Positions 18,813 to 26,666 of a stretch of 64,000 bases of DNA are shown here, in pieces (the first letter of the stretch is position 1; each line of letters opens with the position of its first letter). A program made the position numbers and the translations under genes. Origin of the DNA: G965279355 sp965279355 (GTDB taxonomy: Bacteria > Pseudomonadota > Alphaproteobacteria > CACIAM-22H2). The notes below the pieces were generated by a model, which searched no databases, had not been told where the DNA came from, and saw only the letters and a program-made list of their open reading frames with translations. The DNA lies in the NCBI GenBank assembly GCA_965279355.1, contig OZ257155.1, forward strand, positions 1,736,001-1,800,000. Direction: 5' to 3'.

Positions 18813-19646
18813 TTAGTTCGGCGCAAAGAACGCGAGCGTGCGGATCTCGATGCTTTCGCGCGGCGGCGCATCCTTGGGCGTATGCGGATCCTCGAACGCG
18901 GTGTGCGCGGTCCAGCGCGCGCGGCCGTCCTTCAGCGAATCGTAGACCTTGAAGACCAGCGCTTCCTCGCGCCGCATGCGCGGGAACCAGTACCAGCGAT
19001 GGTTCGGGTTGTGATTGATCGTGTAGGTCTGGCCGATGCGGTTGGGATAACGGCGCTCGGAGATCACGAAATCTTCCGGTGCCATCGTAACCGCATCGCA
19101 TATGGCAAGCGGCGTCGCCTGAACCGGCAGGCGGATCGGCCGCCATACCTGCACCACCGCCACGCGATGCTGCAGCAGCGCCTCCGCTTCGGCGCCCATG
19201 ACTTCACGCACCCGGTTCGGCCCTGACCATTCCGTGTAATCGTTATGGACTCGCATGACCGGCTCGCGGATCTTGCGCGCTTCGCGGTCGGCATCGTCAC
19301 CGGTGCGCAGCGTATGATCGAACACGACGACGCGAGTGGCACCGGTCTCCTGTTTGATCAGCGCTTCCATCTCCGGATAGTAGACGCGCGCGAGTTCGGC
19401 CTCGTCGTAGAAGTTCACGACTTTGGTGTCGTGACGGATGAAATGAAAGCCGTTGCGCTCCAACGTGAACCGGTCGGCAATCGGCCGCGCATCCTGAATG
19501 CGCACCGTATGCGGCGCGACGTTGCCGCTGCTCTGCACCACGGTCGAACCCTTGCCGCCGCTATAGACGAACGGCGTCTCGCCGGTCGCCAGGTGGTAGT
19601 TTACCGTTGCGTCGATCGTATCGAGGACCTGTTCTTGCGGCGCCAT
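18813..19646 (-). CDS. CmcJ/NvfI-family oxidoreductase-like protein
   Basis: 277 aa from the ATG at 19646, eight bases after AAGGAG. Conserved elements seen are VRVHNDY-type MRVHNDYTEWSG (an HxD-like pair), VVQVWRPIRLPVQATPLAICD, and the terminal DPHTPKDAPPRESIEIR. These match the CmcJ/NvfI group, related in fold to 2-oxoglutarate-dependent oxygenases and known from cephamycin and fungal meroterpenoid pathways. Here no biosynthetic cluster surrounds it, so the function is probably a different, unassigned one. It is flanked by a repeat element and the peptidase pair. Confidence 0.8.
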   Translation of the reverse strand: MAPQEQVLDTIDATVNYHLATGETPFVYSGGKGSTVVQSSGNVAPHTVRIQDARPIADRFTLERNGFHFIRHDTKVVNFYDEAELARVYYPEMEALIKQETGATRVVVFDHTLRTGDDADREARKIREPVMRVHNDYTEWSGPNRVREVMGAEAEALLQHRVAVVQVWRPIRLPVQATPLAICDAVTMAPEDFVISERRYPNRIGQTYTINHNPNHRWYWFPRMRREEALVFKVYDSLKDGRARWTAHTAFEDPHTPKDAPPRESIEIRTLAFFAPN

Positions 19647-19688
19647 TGGCGGCTCCTTCAAGCGGCAGAGAATGTCCCCGATCTTAGC

Positions 19689-20633
19689 CTAATTCCCTGT
19701 CTTGGGATTGCTGACTTCTTCTAACGTGGCGCGATAGTTTTCCGCGCCGTTGCCAAGCCGGACAGCCTGCTCCGCGGCGGCAATCGCTTCCTCGCGCCGG
19801 CCGCGCAGCGAGAGCACATGAGCGAAGTTGTTCCACGATACGGGGGAACCCGGGTGGCGCTCGACCGCCAGGCGGAACGCCGCCTCCGCACCGGCGATAT
19901 CGCGACCGGCGTAACGGGCATTGCCGAGGCCGATTGCCGCGCCAAGACTGTCCGGCCAGCGTTGAAGCATCGCTGCGTACGCCGTCGCGGCATCCGCGGG
20001 GCGCTGCACCCGCTCCAGGCCCGCGGCCGCGCGCAGGACCGAAAGTTCGTCGGCGCGCACCGGCAGGCGATCCGGCGGCAGGACCACCATCGCCCAGTAA
20101 TCGGCGCGCCGCCATGTATGCTCGAATGTCCGCAGCGCCGTTCGATGATCGGCGATCAATCCGGAATGCAGGATGAGATCGCCAGCGTCGAGGTCGTATC
20201 CCTTGGCAACGGCGAAGTGCCATTGCGGAAACCAGTCGAGGGCCAGATTCTGAAACACCACGACCGGATGGCCGCCGGCAATTTCCGCAAGCATGTCATG
20301 GAGCGATTGCACCGGCACGGCAAGACGACCGCTGCGCCGTGCGGCGGCCAGCATGTCGGCGGGCAGGGTGCCCTCGCGTCCCGGCGTATAGACCATGGGC
20401 GCGATGTCGGCCTGGGTCACGCTGAGGCCGGACCATGTCAGCACCATCGCCAGTGAGGCTGGACCGCAATAGAGATCGTCCTGCGGAAAAAAAGGAGTCG
20501 CGGTCACGCTCGCCTGCGAAGGGAGCGTGCCGCGATCCCGAACGATTCTGTCCGTCTGCGGCGTGGCGCAGGCGGACAGGATCAGCAGCGCTGCAATGGC
20601 CCAGACAAATCCGGACCCGCGCCGTCGCTGCAT
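19689..20633 (-). CDS. PA2778-family lipoprotein cysteine peptidase with TPR tail
   Basis: 314 aa. Lipoprotein signal MQRRRGSGFVWAIAALLILS with lipobox LSAC (Cys22). Residues ~45-190 form a C39-like papain-fold domain: catalytic Cys56 in YCGPASLAMVL and His139 in WHFAVAKGYD, with an Asp shortly after. Residues ~195-300 are TPR-like helices (ADAATAYAAML, AEAAFRLAVERHPGSP, AIAAAEQAVRLG). It should sit on a membrane facing the periplasm. The ATG overlaps the stop of the partner gene (TAATG), so the pair is translationally coupled. Family members are always described as uncharacterised. Confidence 0.85.
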   Translation of the reverse strand: MQRRRGSGFVWAIAALLILSACATPQTDRIVRDRGTLPSQASVTATPFFPQDDLYCGPASLAMVLTWSGLSVTQADIAPMVYTPGREGTLPADMLAAARRSGRLAVPVQSLHDMLAEIAGGHPVVVFQNLALDWFPQWHFAVAKGYDLDAGDLILHSGLIADHRTALRTFEHTWRRADYWAMVVLPPDRLPVRADELSVLRAAAGLERVQRPADAATAYAAMLQRWPDSLGAAIGLGNARYAGRDIAGAEAAFRLAVERHPGSPVSWNNFAHVLSLRGRREEAIAAAEQAVRLGNGAENYRATLEEVSNPKTGN

Positions 20634-21046
20634 TATCTGGCGCTGCGGGTGAACGGGAATACGTTCGTCAGACCCGCGATGTCGGTAATCAGCAGTACGA
20701 TAAAGATAATCAATGCCGCGCCCACGATCACGCCCAAGGCACTCTGACCGGCCGGCATTTCGTCAATGCGGCCGGCGATGCTGCTCACCTCTGCATCCGA
20801 CATGGCGGCAACGCGCGCGGTCGCTTCCTCGCGGCTTAGACCCAGCGTCGCAAACTGCGAGGCGACATCTTCGCGACTCAGAAACTCCATCACCGTCTGG
20901 CGATCCCGCTCCGCGCTGAGCGTACCGATGATCGTATCGGTGGGAACCAGGCCGGCATGAACAGGCGCCAGCGGAACGGACATGAAAACCATAACGGCCG
21001 CCATCGGCAGTGCCACGAAACGGCACAGTTTGCGGAACCAGAGCAT
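20633..21046 (-). CDS. PA2779-family small membrane protein, partner of the PA2778-type peptidase
   Basis: 137 aa from the ATG at 21046, with GGGAG upstream; the frame stays open far upstream but through the zinc permease region. Residues 1-31 are a signal-like hydrophobic segment (ALPMAAVMVFMSVPLAPVHA), residues ~40-95 a charged helical segment (SREDVASQFATLGLSREEATARV), and residues ~104-122 a second membrane helix, ending NVFPFTRSAR. PA2779 proteins occur next to PA2778-type cysteine peptidases; it could be the peptidase's substrate or a membrane anchor. The function is unknown. Confidence 0.8.
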   Translation of the reverse strand: MLWFRKLCRFVALPMAAVMVFMSVPLAPVHAGLVPTDTIIGTLSAERDRQTVMEFLSREDVASQFATLGLSREEATARVAAMSDAEVSSIAGRIDEMPAGQSALGVIVGAALIIFIVLLITDIAGLTNVFPFTRSAR

Positions 21047-21162
21047 AGGGGTCTCCCAGGGTTTCAATGTTTTCGACGCGGATCCCCGACAGCGGTAAAA
21101 CCGTATGGAAGTGCCCTCGGGTTTGCAAATAACCTTTTGGGCCCGTGACCTGTTCCCCTCTT

Positions 21163-21948
21163 TCAGGCACTCCGCGTACGAATTGTTGATAACGCAAACA
21201 GCACGGCGGCGGCTGCCACGACAGACGGGCCGGACGGTGTGTCGAAGTTCAGCGACCCCAGGATACCCAGAACGACGGCGGCGGCGCCGATCACCGATGC
21301 CAGCACCGCCATCTGCTCCGGCGTCCGCGCGAAGTTGCGGGCGGCGGCAGCCGGAATGATCAGCAGCGAGGTAATGAGCAGCACGCCGACGATCTTCATC
21401 GCGATGGCCACGACGATAGCCAGCAAAATCACGAAGGCGAAACGGATGCGCTCCGTCGGGATGCCCTCGATGCGGGCCAGTTCTTCGTGGACGGTGAGCG
21501 ACAGCAGTTGCCGCCAGATCAGCATCAAGGCGCTGAGCACGATTGCACCGCCGCCATAAATCCAGGCGAGGTCGGCCGGCGTCACCGACAGGATGTCGCC
21601 GAACAGGAATGCCATGAAGTCGACGCGCAGCCGGTCCATGAAGGCGAGCGCAACCAGACCGAAGGCCAGCGACGAATGCGCGAAGATGCCGAGGATGGTG
21701 TCGCCACCAAGGGCGGTCCGCGTCTGCAGGACGGTCAGTAGCAGCGCCAGCAGCAGACACACCACCACGACGCCGGCGATCAGGCTGATCTGTAGCAGGA
21801 AGCCGACCGCGATACCGAGCAGGGCCGAATGCGCCAGCGCATCGCCGAAGAACGCCATGCGGCGCCAGACGATGAAGGAACCGAACGGTCCGGCCACGAT
21901 CGCCAGGCCAAGTCCGGCGAGAAAGGCCCGCCAGATGAAATCATCCAT
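21163..21948 (-). CDS. znuB: Zinc ABC transporter permease ZnuB
   Basis: 261 aa from the ATG at 21948, which overlaps the end of znuC by eight bases. It is an all-helical ABC-3-type permease with WRRMAFFGDALAHSALLGIA, the cytoplasmic coupling segment of ZnuB/MntB proteins, and LLITSLLIIPAAAARNFARTPEQM near the end. It carries zinc from ZnuA across the inner membrane. It is the last gene of zur-znuC-znuB. Confidence 0.95.
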   Translation of the reverse strand: MDDFIWRAFLAGLGLAIVAGPFGSFIVWRRMAFFGDALAHSALLGIAVGFLLQISLIAGVVVVCLLLALLLTVLQTRTALGGDTILGIFAHSSLAFGLVALAFMDRLRVDFMAFLFGDILSVTPADLAWIYGGGAIVLSALMLIWRQLLSLTVHEELARIEGIPTERIRFAFVILLAIVVAIAMKIVGVLLITSLLIIPAAAARNFARTPEQMAVLASVIGAAAVVLGILGSLNFDTPSGPSVVAAAAVLFALSTIRTRSA

Positions 21949-22729
21949 GGTGATGATGCCCGTGATGCCCATGACCGTGGTGATCGTGCTTGTCGTCACC
22001 GGGCAGCACATGGCCCGCCGCGTCATGCGTATGATCGTGATGATGTGTGTAGATCGCGAGCGCGCCCGCCGCTGCGCCAAACAGCGCCAGATAAGCCGGG
22101 TCGGCGCGGACCGCTTCCGGACGGCCCGTGCAGCAGACGTGATGATTGAGGCAGACCACCGTGTCGGTGGCCGCCATCACCAGATGAAGATCGTGGCTGA
22201 CCATCAGCACGCCGCAGCCCCGCTTGTCACGGATGCGCAGGATGAGGCGGAACAGATCTTCCTGCCCCGCGACATCGACGCCCTGCACCGGCTCGTCGAG
22301 AACCAGCAGATGCGGCGAGCGCATCAGCGCACGCGCCAGCAGCACGCGCTGGAACTCGCCGCCTGAGACCGCCTGGATCGGCGAGTCCATGACGTGCGGC
22401 GCACCGACTTCGTCGAGCGCGGCCTGCAGATTTTCCGTACCGCCCTGCCGGCCCAGTTCAAGAAAGCGCCGCACCGTCAGCGGCAGCGTGCCGTCGACCG
22501 GCAGTTTCTGCGGCATGTAGCCGATGCGGATGCCGGGTTTCAGCCAAACCTGGCCGCTATCCGGTTTCACCAGGCCGAGCAGCACCCGCAGCAGCATCGA
22601 TTTGCCGGCGCCGTTGGGGCCTATGACCGTGACGATCTGGCGCTCGGCAACCGTGAGCTCGACATGGTCGAGCACGGTGCGGCCGGCGAAGCTTTTGCTG
22701 ACGCCTGTGATGCGGGCGAGTGACTCCAT
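21941..22729 (-). CDS. znuC: Zinc ABC transporter ATP-binding protein ZnuC with His-rich tail
   Basis: 262 aa. Walker A GPNGAGKSMLL, signature SGGEFQRVLLARAL and Walker B LLVLDEPVQGVD are intact; LNHHVCCTGRPEAV is typical of ZnuC. After residue ~228 comes a tail with about 15 His and several Asp (starting YTHHHDHTHD and ending HHGHHHHG), likely a cytoplasmic zinc-binding sensor or buffer. It lies six bases after zur and overlaps znuB. Expected control is by Zur. Confidence 0.95.
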   Translation of the reverse strand: MESLARITGVSKSFAGRTVLDHVELTVAERQIVTVIGPNGAGKSMLLRVLLGLVKPDSGQVWLKPGIRIGYMPQKLPVDGTLPLTVRRFLELGRQGGTENLQAALDEVGAPHVMDSPIQAVSGGEFQRVLLARALMRSPHLLVLDEPVQGVDVAGQEDLFRLILRIRDKRGCGVLMVSHDLHLVMAATDTVVCLNHHVCCTGRPEAVRADPAYLALFGAAAGALAIYTHHHDHTHDAAGHVLPGDDKHDHHGHGHHGHHHHG

Positions 22730-22735
22730 GAAAAC

Positions 22736-23245
22736 CTAGCGGCGGGCCGCCGCTCCCTGGCATTGGGCGCAGACGCCGGTCAGCTCGATCACGCGGCTCT
22801 GGATATCGAAGCCGTGCTCGGTCGCGCTGCGACCGATCGCCTCGCCCAGGCGCCGGTCGTCGAGTTCCGCCGTCGTACCGCAGGTCTTACAAATCAGGAA
22901 CTGCACGACATGCGACTCACCGGGATGCGAACAGCCGACAAACGCATTCAAGGATTCGATGCGATGGATCAACCCATGTTCGAGCAGGAAGTCGAGGGCG
23001 CGATAGACGGTCGGCGGTGCCGCGCCGCGTCCGTCTTCACGCAGCTTGTCGAGAAGAGCGTACGCGCCCGCGGGACGATGGCTTTCCCACACCAGCTCCA
23101 GCACGCGGCGGCGGAGCGTCGTCAGCCGGTCGCCCGACTGCGCGCAGAGCTGATCGGCCGAGGCCAGCGCATCGGCGACGCAGCGGCCGTGATCGTGGCC
23201 GCGCTTGGGAAAGGCCTGGGTCACCCGTTTTGCGGCGGCAGCCAT
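22736..23245 (-). CDS. zur: Zinc uptake regulator Zur (Fur family)
   Basis: 169 aa. DNA-binding helices around LTTLRRRVLELVWESHRPAGAYALLDKL and TVYRALDFLLEHGLIHRIES; regulatory zinc ligands in CSHPGESHVVQF; structural zinc cysteines CKTCG and CAQC. The position at the head of znuC-znuB and facing znuA identifies it as Zur rather than Fur. It represses zinc uptake when zinc is plentiful. Start: ATG at 23245; later in-frame starts exist. Confidence 0.94.
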   Translation of the reverse strand: MAAAAKRVTQAFPKRGHDHGRCVADALASADQLCAQSGDRLTTLRRRVLELVWESHRPAGAYALLDKLREDGRGAAPPTVYRALDFLLEHGLIHRIESLNAFVGCSHPGESHVVQFLICKTCGTTAELDDRRLGEAIGRSATEHGFDIQSRVIELTGVCAQCQGAAARR

Positions 23246-23258
23246 CTTGCCCTCTTGT

Positions 23259-23279
23259 GAATGTTACAGTATATCATTC
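23259..23279. promoter_or_regulatory. Zur box between zur and znuA
   Basis: A 21-base imperfect palindrome GAATG..TA.A.T.TA..CATTC, fitting the proteobacterial Zur consensus with core ATGTTATANTATAACAT at about 14 of 17 positions. A weaker GTT-N7-AAC dyad follows directly (around 23280-23292). The site lies in the 82-base gap of the divergent genes, so one operator can control both sides. Confidence 0.82.
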
Positions 23280-23327
23280 GTTACGATACAACGTACCATA
23301 TTATCCCGCAGCCACGCGCGAGAGCCT

Positions 23328-24272
23328 ATGCCAAACCTCATGGCCCGTATCCTGCTGACAGCATTCGCGCTTTTGACGGCGGGTGCCGCCACCGCCGAGC
23401 CGCGCGTGGCCGCCAGCATCCAGCCGCTGCACTCGCTGGCGGCCAATGTGATGGCCGGTGTCGGCACGCCGGCCCTGCTGGTCCCCGGTAGCGCCTCGCC
23501 GCACAGCTATGCGCTGCGCCCATCGGAAGCACGGCTGATCAACGATGCGCAGATCGTGTTCTGGCTCGGTCCGACTTACGAGACGTTCCTTGCCAAGACC
23601 ATCGAGGCAGCCGGTTCCAGGAAGTCCGCCGCCCCGCTCTTGCGTGCCCCCGGCGTCACAACTCTGACCGCACGCGAAGGCGGAAACTGGGATGCCGACG
23701 ACCACGGGCATAGTCACGGCCATTCGCATGCGGCGAAACCTGCCGCGCGCGCGGAAGAGATCGATCCTCACGTTTTCCTCGATCCCGGAAACGCACAAGC
23801 GATTGTCCGCGCGATGGCAGCGACGCTCGGCGCCGCCGATCCGGCCAATCGCGAGCGCTACGCCGCCAATGCAGCTGCGACCATCGACAGGCTCGAAGCG
23901 CTGGATGGAGAACTGCGGTCGACGCTGACGCCGGTACAGCGCACGCCTTATGTCGTATTCCACGACGGCTATCAGTATTTCGAGCAGCATTACGGGCTGA
24001 ATGCGGTCGGCTCCGTTACGGTGAATCCGGATCGTCCGCCCGGCGCCCGGCGTCTTCGCGAGATCCGCAGCCGCATCGCCTCGCTTGGCGCCACCTGCGT
24101 GTTTGCCGAGCCGCAGTTCAAATCGGCGCTGGTCACTTCGGCGACTGAAGGTACGAAAGCGCGCGTTGGCAGTCTCGACTATCTCGGGGTCGGCATCGCG
24201 CCGGGCCCTGAGGCCTATTTCGAAACCCTGCGTGGTTTGGCGCGTTCGCTGGCGGACTGCCTCGCCAACTGA
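23328..24272 (+). CDS. znuA: Zinc ABC transporter periplasmic binding protein ZnuA
   Basis: 314 aa from the ATG at 23328; an ATG at 23340 is equally possible. Signal peptide to about residue 23 (LLTAGAATAEP). Zinc ligands expected at H59 (SASPHSYALRPS), H148 (DPHVFLDP) and H212 (VVFHDGYQYF). The His-rich loop DDHGHSHGHSH (residues ~124-134) is diagnostic of ZnuA over manganese homologues. It hands zinc to ZnuB/ZnuC. Its 3' end overlaps the convergent mutY gene by 58 bases. Confidence 0.95.
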   Translation: MPNLMARILLTAFALLTAGAATAEPRVAASIQPLHSLAANVMAGVGTPALLVPGSASPHSYALRPSEARLINDAQIVFWLGPTYETFLAKTIEAAGSRKSAAPLLRAPGVTTLTAREGGNWDADDHGHSHGHSHAAKPAARAEEIDPHVFLDPGNAQAIVRAMAATLGAADPANRERYAANAAATIDRLEALDGELRSTLTPVQRTPYVVFHDGYQYFEQHYGLNAVGSVTVNPDRPPGARRLREIRSRIASLGATCVFAEPQFKSALVTSATEGTKARVGSLDYLGVGIAPGPEAYFETLRGLARSLADCLAN

Positions 24273-25336
24273 CCGGTGGCTTCGATCACGCGACGGGTCA
24301 GGGTCGGCAGCGCCACCTGATCCAGCGCATCCAGACGATACCAGGCGCCCTCGCCCGGCTTTTCGCGTCCGGCCTGCGCGATCCACACACCAAGCTCCAG
24401 GGCGAAATGGGTGAAGACATGGCGCACGCCCATGTTCATCGGCGTCCAGTCGGCGGTGATGGGTGCATGCTTGCGGGCCGCCGACGTGCTCCACGTCTCC
24501 GCCTGCCACGGCGTTGACGGCGCCTCGAGCATGCCGCCCAGCAATCCTTTTTCCGGGCGCCGGCGCAGCCATACTTCGTTTTTGCGCAACAGCACGAACG
24601 CGACGCCGCGCCGTGTCGGCCGCGCCGCCTTTTCCGAGCGGACCGGAAACCGTTCCGGCGCACCTGACGCCCGCGCGGCGCAGGCATCGGACCACGGGCA
24701 CATCAGGCATTTGGGATCGCGCGGGGTGCAGATCGTGGCGCCGAGATCCATGACCGCCTGCGCGTAATCGCCCGGCCGATGCACCGGCGACAGACGCGCG
24801 GCCGCCTCCTTCAACGCGGCTTTGCCCGCCGGCAGCGGTTCTTCGATGGCGAAGATACGCGCCATCACCCGCTCGACATTGCCGTCGACCACAACGGCCG
24901 GGTGACCATAGGCAATCGAAGCAATCGCGGCGGCGGTGTACGCGCCGACCCCCGGCAGTTCCAGCAGGCCCGCTTCAGTCTTGGGAAAGATGCCGCCCAG
25001 CGTATCGGCGACATGCTGCGCGCAGCGGTGCAGGTTGCGCGCGCGCGCGTAATAGCCGAGCCCGGCCCACGCACTCAGCACATCGTCCTGCGAGGCGCGC
25101 GCGAGATCGCCGACTGTCGGCCAGCGCGTCACGAATTTATGGAAATAGGGACCGACGGCGGCCACCGTGGTCTGTTGCAGCATGATCTCGGACAGCCACA
25201 CGCGGTAGGGATCGGCGAGTTCACCCGGCCGCGCACGCCATGGCAGCACGCGGGCATGGCGGTCGTACCAGGCGAGCAGGCGCTCGGGCAGACCGTCCTG
25301 TGTCCGGGCTTTTGCGCGGGGGCGTGCGCTTGACAT
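24215..25336 (-). CDS. mutY: A/G-specific adenine DNA glycosylase MutY
   Basis: 373 aa. Catalytic Glu50 in WLSEIMLQQTTV, helix-hairpin-helix LPGVGAYTAAAI (from residue 128), Asp151 in VDGNVERVMAR, and the [4Fe-4S] cysteines C203, C210, C213, C219 (C-x6-C-x2-C-x5-C). The C-terminal NUDIX-like domain (VWLRRRPEKGLLGGMLE) recognises 8-oxoguanine. It removes A paired with 8-oxoG. The end overlaps znuA on the other strand. Confidence 0.97.
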   Translation of the reverse strand: MSSARPRAKARTQDGLPERLLAWYDRHARVLPWRARPGELADPYRVWLSEIMLQQTTVAAVGPYFHKFVTRWPTVGDLARASQDDVLSAWAGLGYYARARNLHRCAQHVADTLGGIFPKTEAGLLELPGVGAYTAAAIASIAYGHPAVVVDGNVERVMARIFAIEEPLPAGKAALKEAAARLSPVHRPGDYAQAVMDLGATICTPRDPKCLMCPWSDACAARASGAPERFPVRSEKAARPTRRGVAFVLLRKNEVWLRRRPEKGLLGGMLEAPSTPWQAETWSTSAARKHAPITADWTPMNMGVRHVFTHFALELGVWIAQAGREKPGEGAWYRLDALDQVALPTLTRRVIEATGQLARQSASERAKPRRVSK

Positions 25337-25373
25337 GGGCGATGTCTAACACGATTTGCGCTAGAGTTTTCCC

Positions 25374-25868
25374 ATGAGAGCGCTCTCCGCCACGCTGCCC
25401 AAGGTCACCAAGGCCGTCCTCGAAAAGGGCGGGCGCGACTACGCGGCCTTGATCGCGGAATGGAAGCTGATCGTCGGCGATGCACTCGCGGAGTCCAGCC
25501 TGCCGGAGAAGCTGGCGCGCAAGCGGCCCGCGACCGAAGGCAACGCCAATCCGGCCAGCGGCGTGCTGACGGTTCGGGTCACCAGCGGTGCCGCCATGGA
25601 ATTCCAGCATCGCGAGCCGCAGATTCTGGAGCGCATCAACGCCTATCTCGGTCATCGCGCGGTCGATCGTCTCAAGCTGATCCATGGCGCGATCCCCGGC
25701 CATCGCCCGCGCGGCGCGCGACCGCTGCCGGTCCTCACGCCGACCGAACTGCAGACCATCGACTCCACCGTCGCTCCGGTAGCCGATCCGGAGCTGCGCG
25801 AGCGACTCGTCCGGCTCGGGAGGGCGCTGGGGGCCGGTCGCGTACGCCGCTCCGCGCCGGAAGAATGA
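25374..25868 (+). CDS. DUF721 (DciA-like) protein
   Basis: 164 aa. Residues ~5-110 match DUF721: EWKLIVGDALAESSLPEKL, GVLTVRVTSGAAMEFQHREPQILERINAYLG, RLKLIHG. The family includes DciA, the ancestral loader of the replicative helicase DnaB in bacteria lacking DnaC. A basic, Pro-rich tail follows. It starts 37 bases from the divergent mutY start and lies upstream of dsbA-like and smc genes. DciA function is inferred from the family. Confidence 0.85.
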   Translation: MRALSATLPKVTKAVLEKGGRDYAALIAEWKLIVGDALAESSLPEKLARKRPATEGNANPASGVLTVRVTSGAAMEFQHREPQILERINAYLGHRAVDRLKLIHGAIPGHRPRGARPLPVLTPTELQTIDSTVAPVADPELRERLVRLGRALGAGRVRRSAPEE

Positions 25869-25975
25869 GATATCGCAGCAGGTTGAACGGAGTTATCCTC
25901 AGGTAACGATTTCGCCTTGAGAATCGGCAACGCGACTCGTTACCATTGCCACCACATCTAGTAGGCTTTACGTCC

Positions 25976-26653
25976 ATGCGCCGTAACATGTGGTTATCTC
26001 TTGGGTTTTTCCTGGTTGCCGGGCTGATCAGCCCCGTCGCGGCCCAGACCCCGTCTTCTTCTTCTTCTCCCTCCGCCTCCCGGGCCGCCATCGATCCCGC
26101 GCAGCTCGTCCCCCGCAAGGAGGGTGACGACATGGTGATGGGCCTGGCAAGCGCGCCGGTCACGATCATCGAATACGCGTCGCTCACCTGCCCCCATTGC
26201 GCGACCTTCGCGACGACCGTCCTGCCCGACGTCAAGACGCAGTACGTCGAAAAGGGCCTCGTGAAGTTCATCTATCGCGACTTCCCGCTCGACCGCATGG
26301 CGCTGCAGGCCTCCAAGCTCGCGCGCTGCAGCGGACCGGACCGTTACTTCGCGTTCATCGACGTGCTGTTCCGCCAGCAGGCGACGTGGACCCGCGGCAA
26401 CGACGCCAACCAGATCATCGAGAACCTGCGCCGGCTCTCGCGCCTTGGCGGTATGAGCGACGCGCAGGTCGATTCCTGCCTGCGCGACACCGCCGTTGAG
26501 AACGCCATTCTCGAGCAGCGCATGAAGGGCGAGCGCGACGACAAGGTGACGTCGACGCCGACCATCATCATCAACGGCCGCAAATACGCGGGCGATCTGA
26601 GTTTCGCGGAAATCGAGAAAACCCTGAAGCCGCTGGTCGGCAGCGGTTCCTGA
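25976..26653 (+). CDS. DsbA-family periplasmic thiol-disulfide oxidoreductase
   Basis: 225 aa from the ATG at 25976, where a signal peptide begins (MRRNMWLSLGFFLVAGLISP...VAAQ). A Ser/Pro-rich linker follows (PSSSSSPSAS). Active site TCPHC with C72 and C75; cis-Pro segment TSTPTIIING. The DsbA insertion holds SKLARC and a second Cys in DSCLRD, which may pair. It oxidises or isomerises disulfides in the periplasm. It is thirteen bases upstream of smc, a neighbourhood common in alphaproteobacteria. Confidence 0.92.
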   Translation: MRRNMWLSLGFFLVAGLISPVAAQTPSSSSSPSASRAAIDPAQLVPRKEGDDMVMGLASAPVTIIEYASLTCPHCATFATTVLPDVKTQYVEKGLVKFIYRDFPLDRMALQASKLARCSGPDRYFAFIDVLFRQQATWTRGNDANQIIENLRRLSRLGGMSDAQVDSCLRDTAVENAILEQRMKGERDDKVTSTPTIIINGRKYAGDLSFAEIEKTLKPLVGSGS

Positions 26654-26666
26654 GGCATAACACCAG

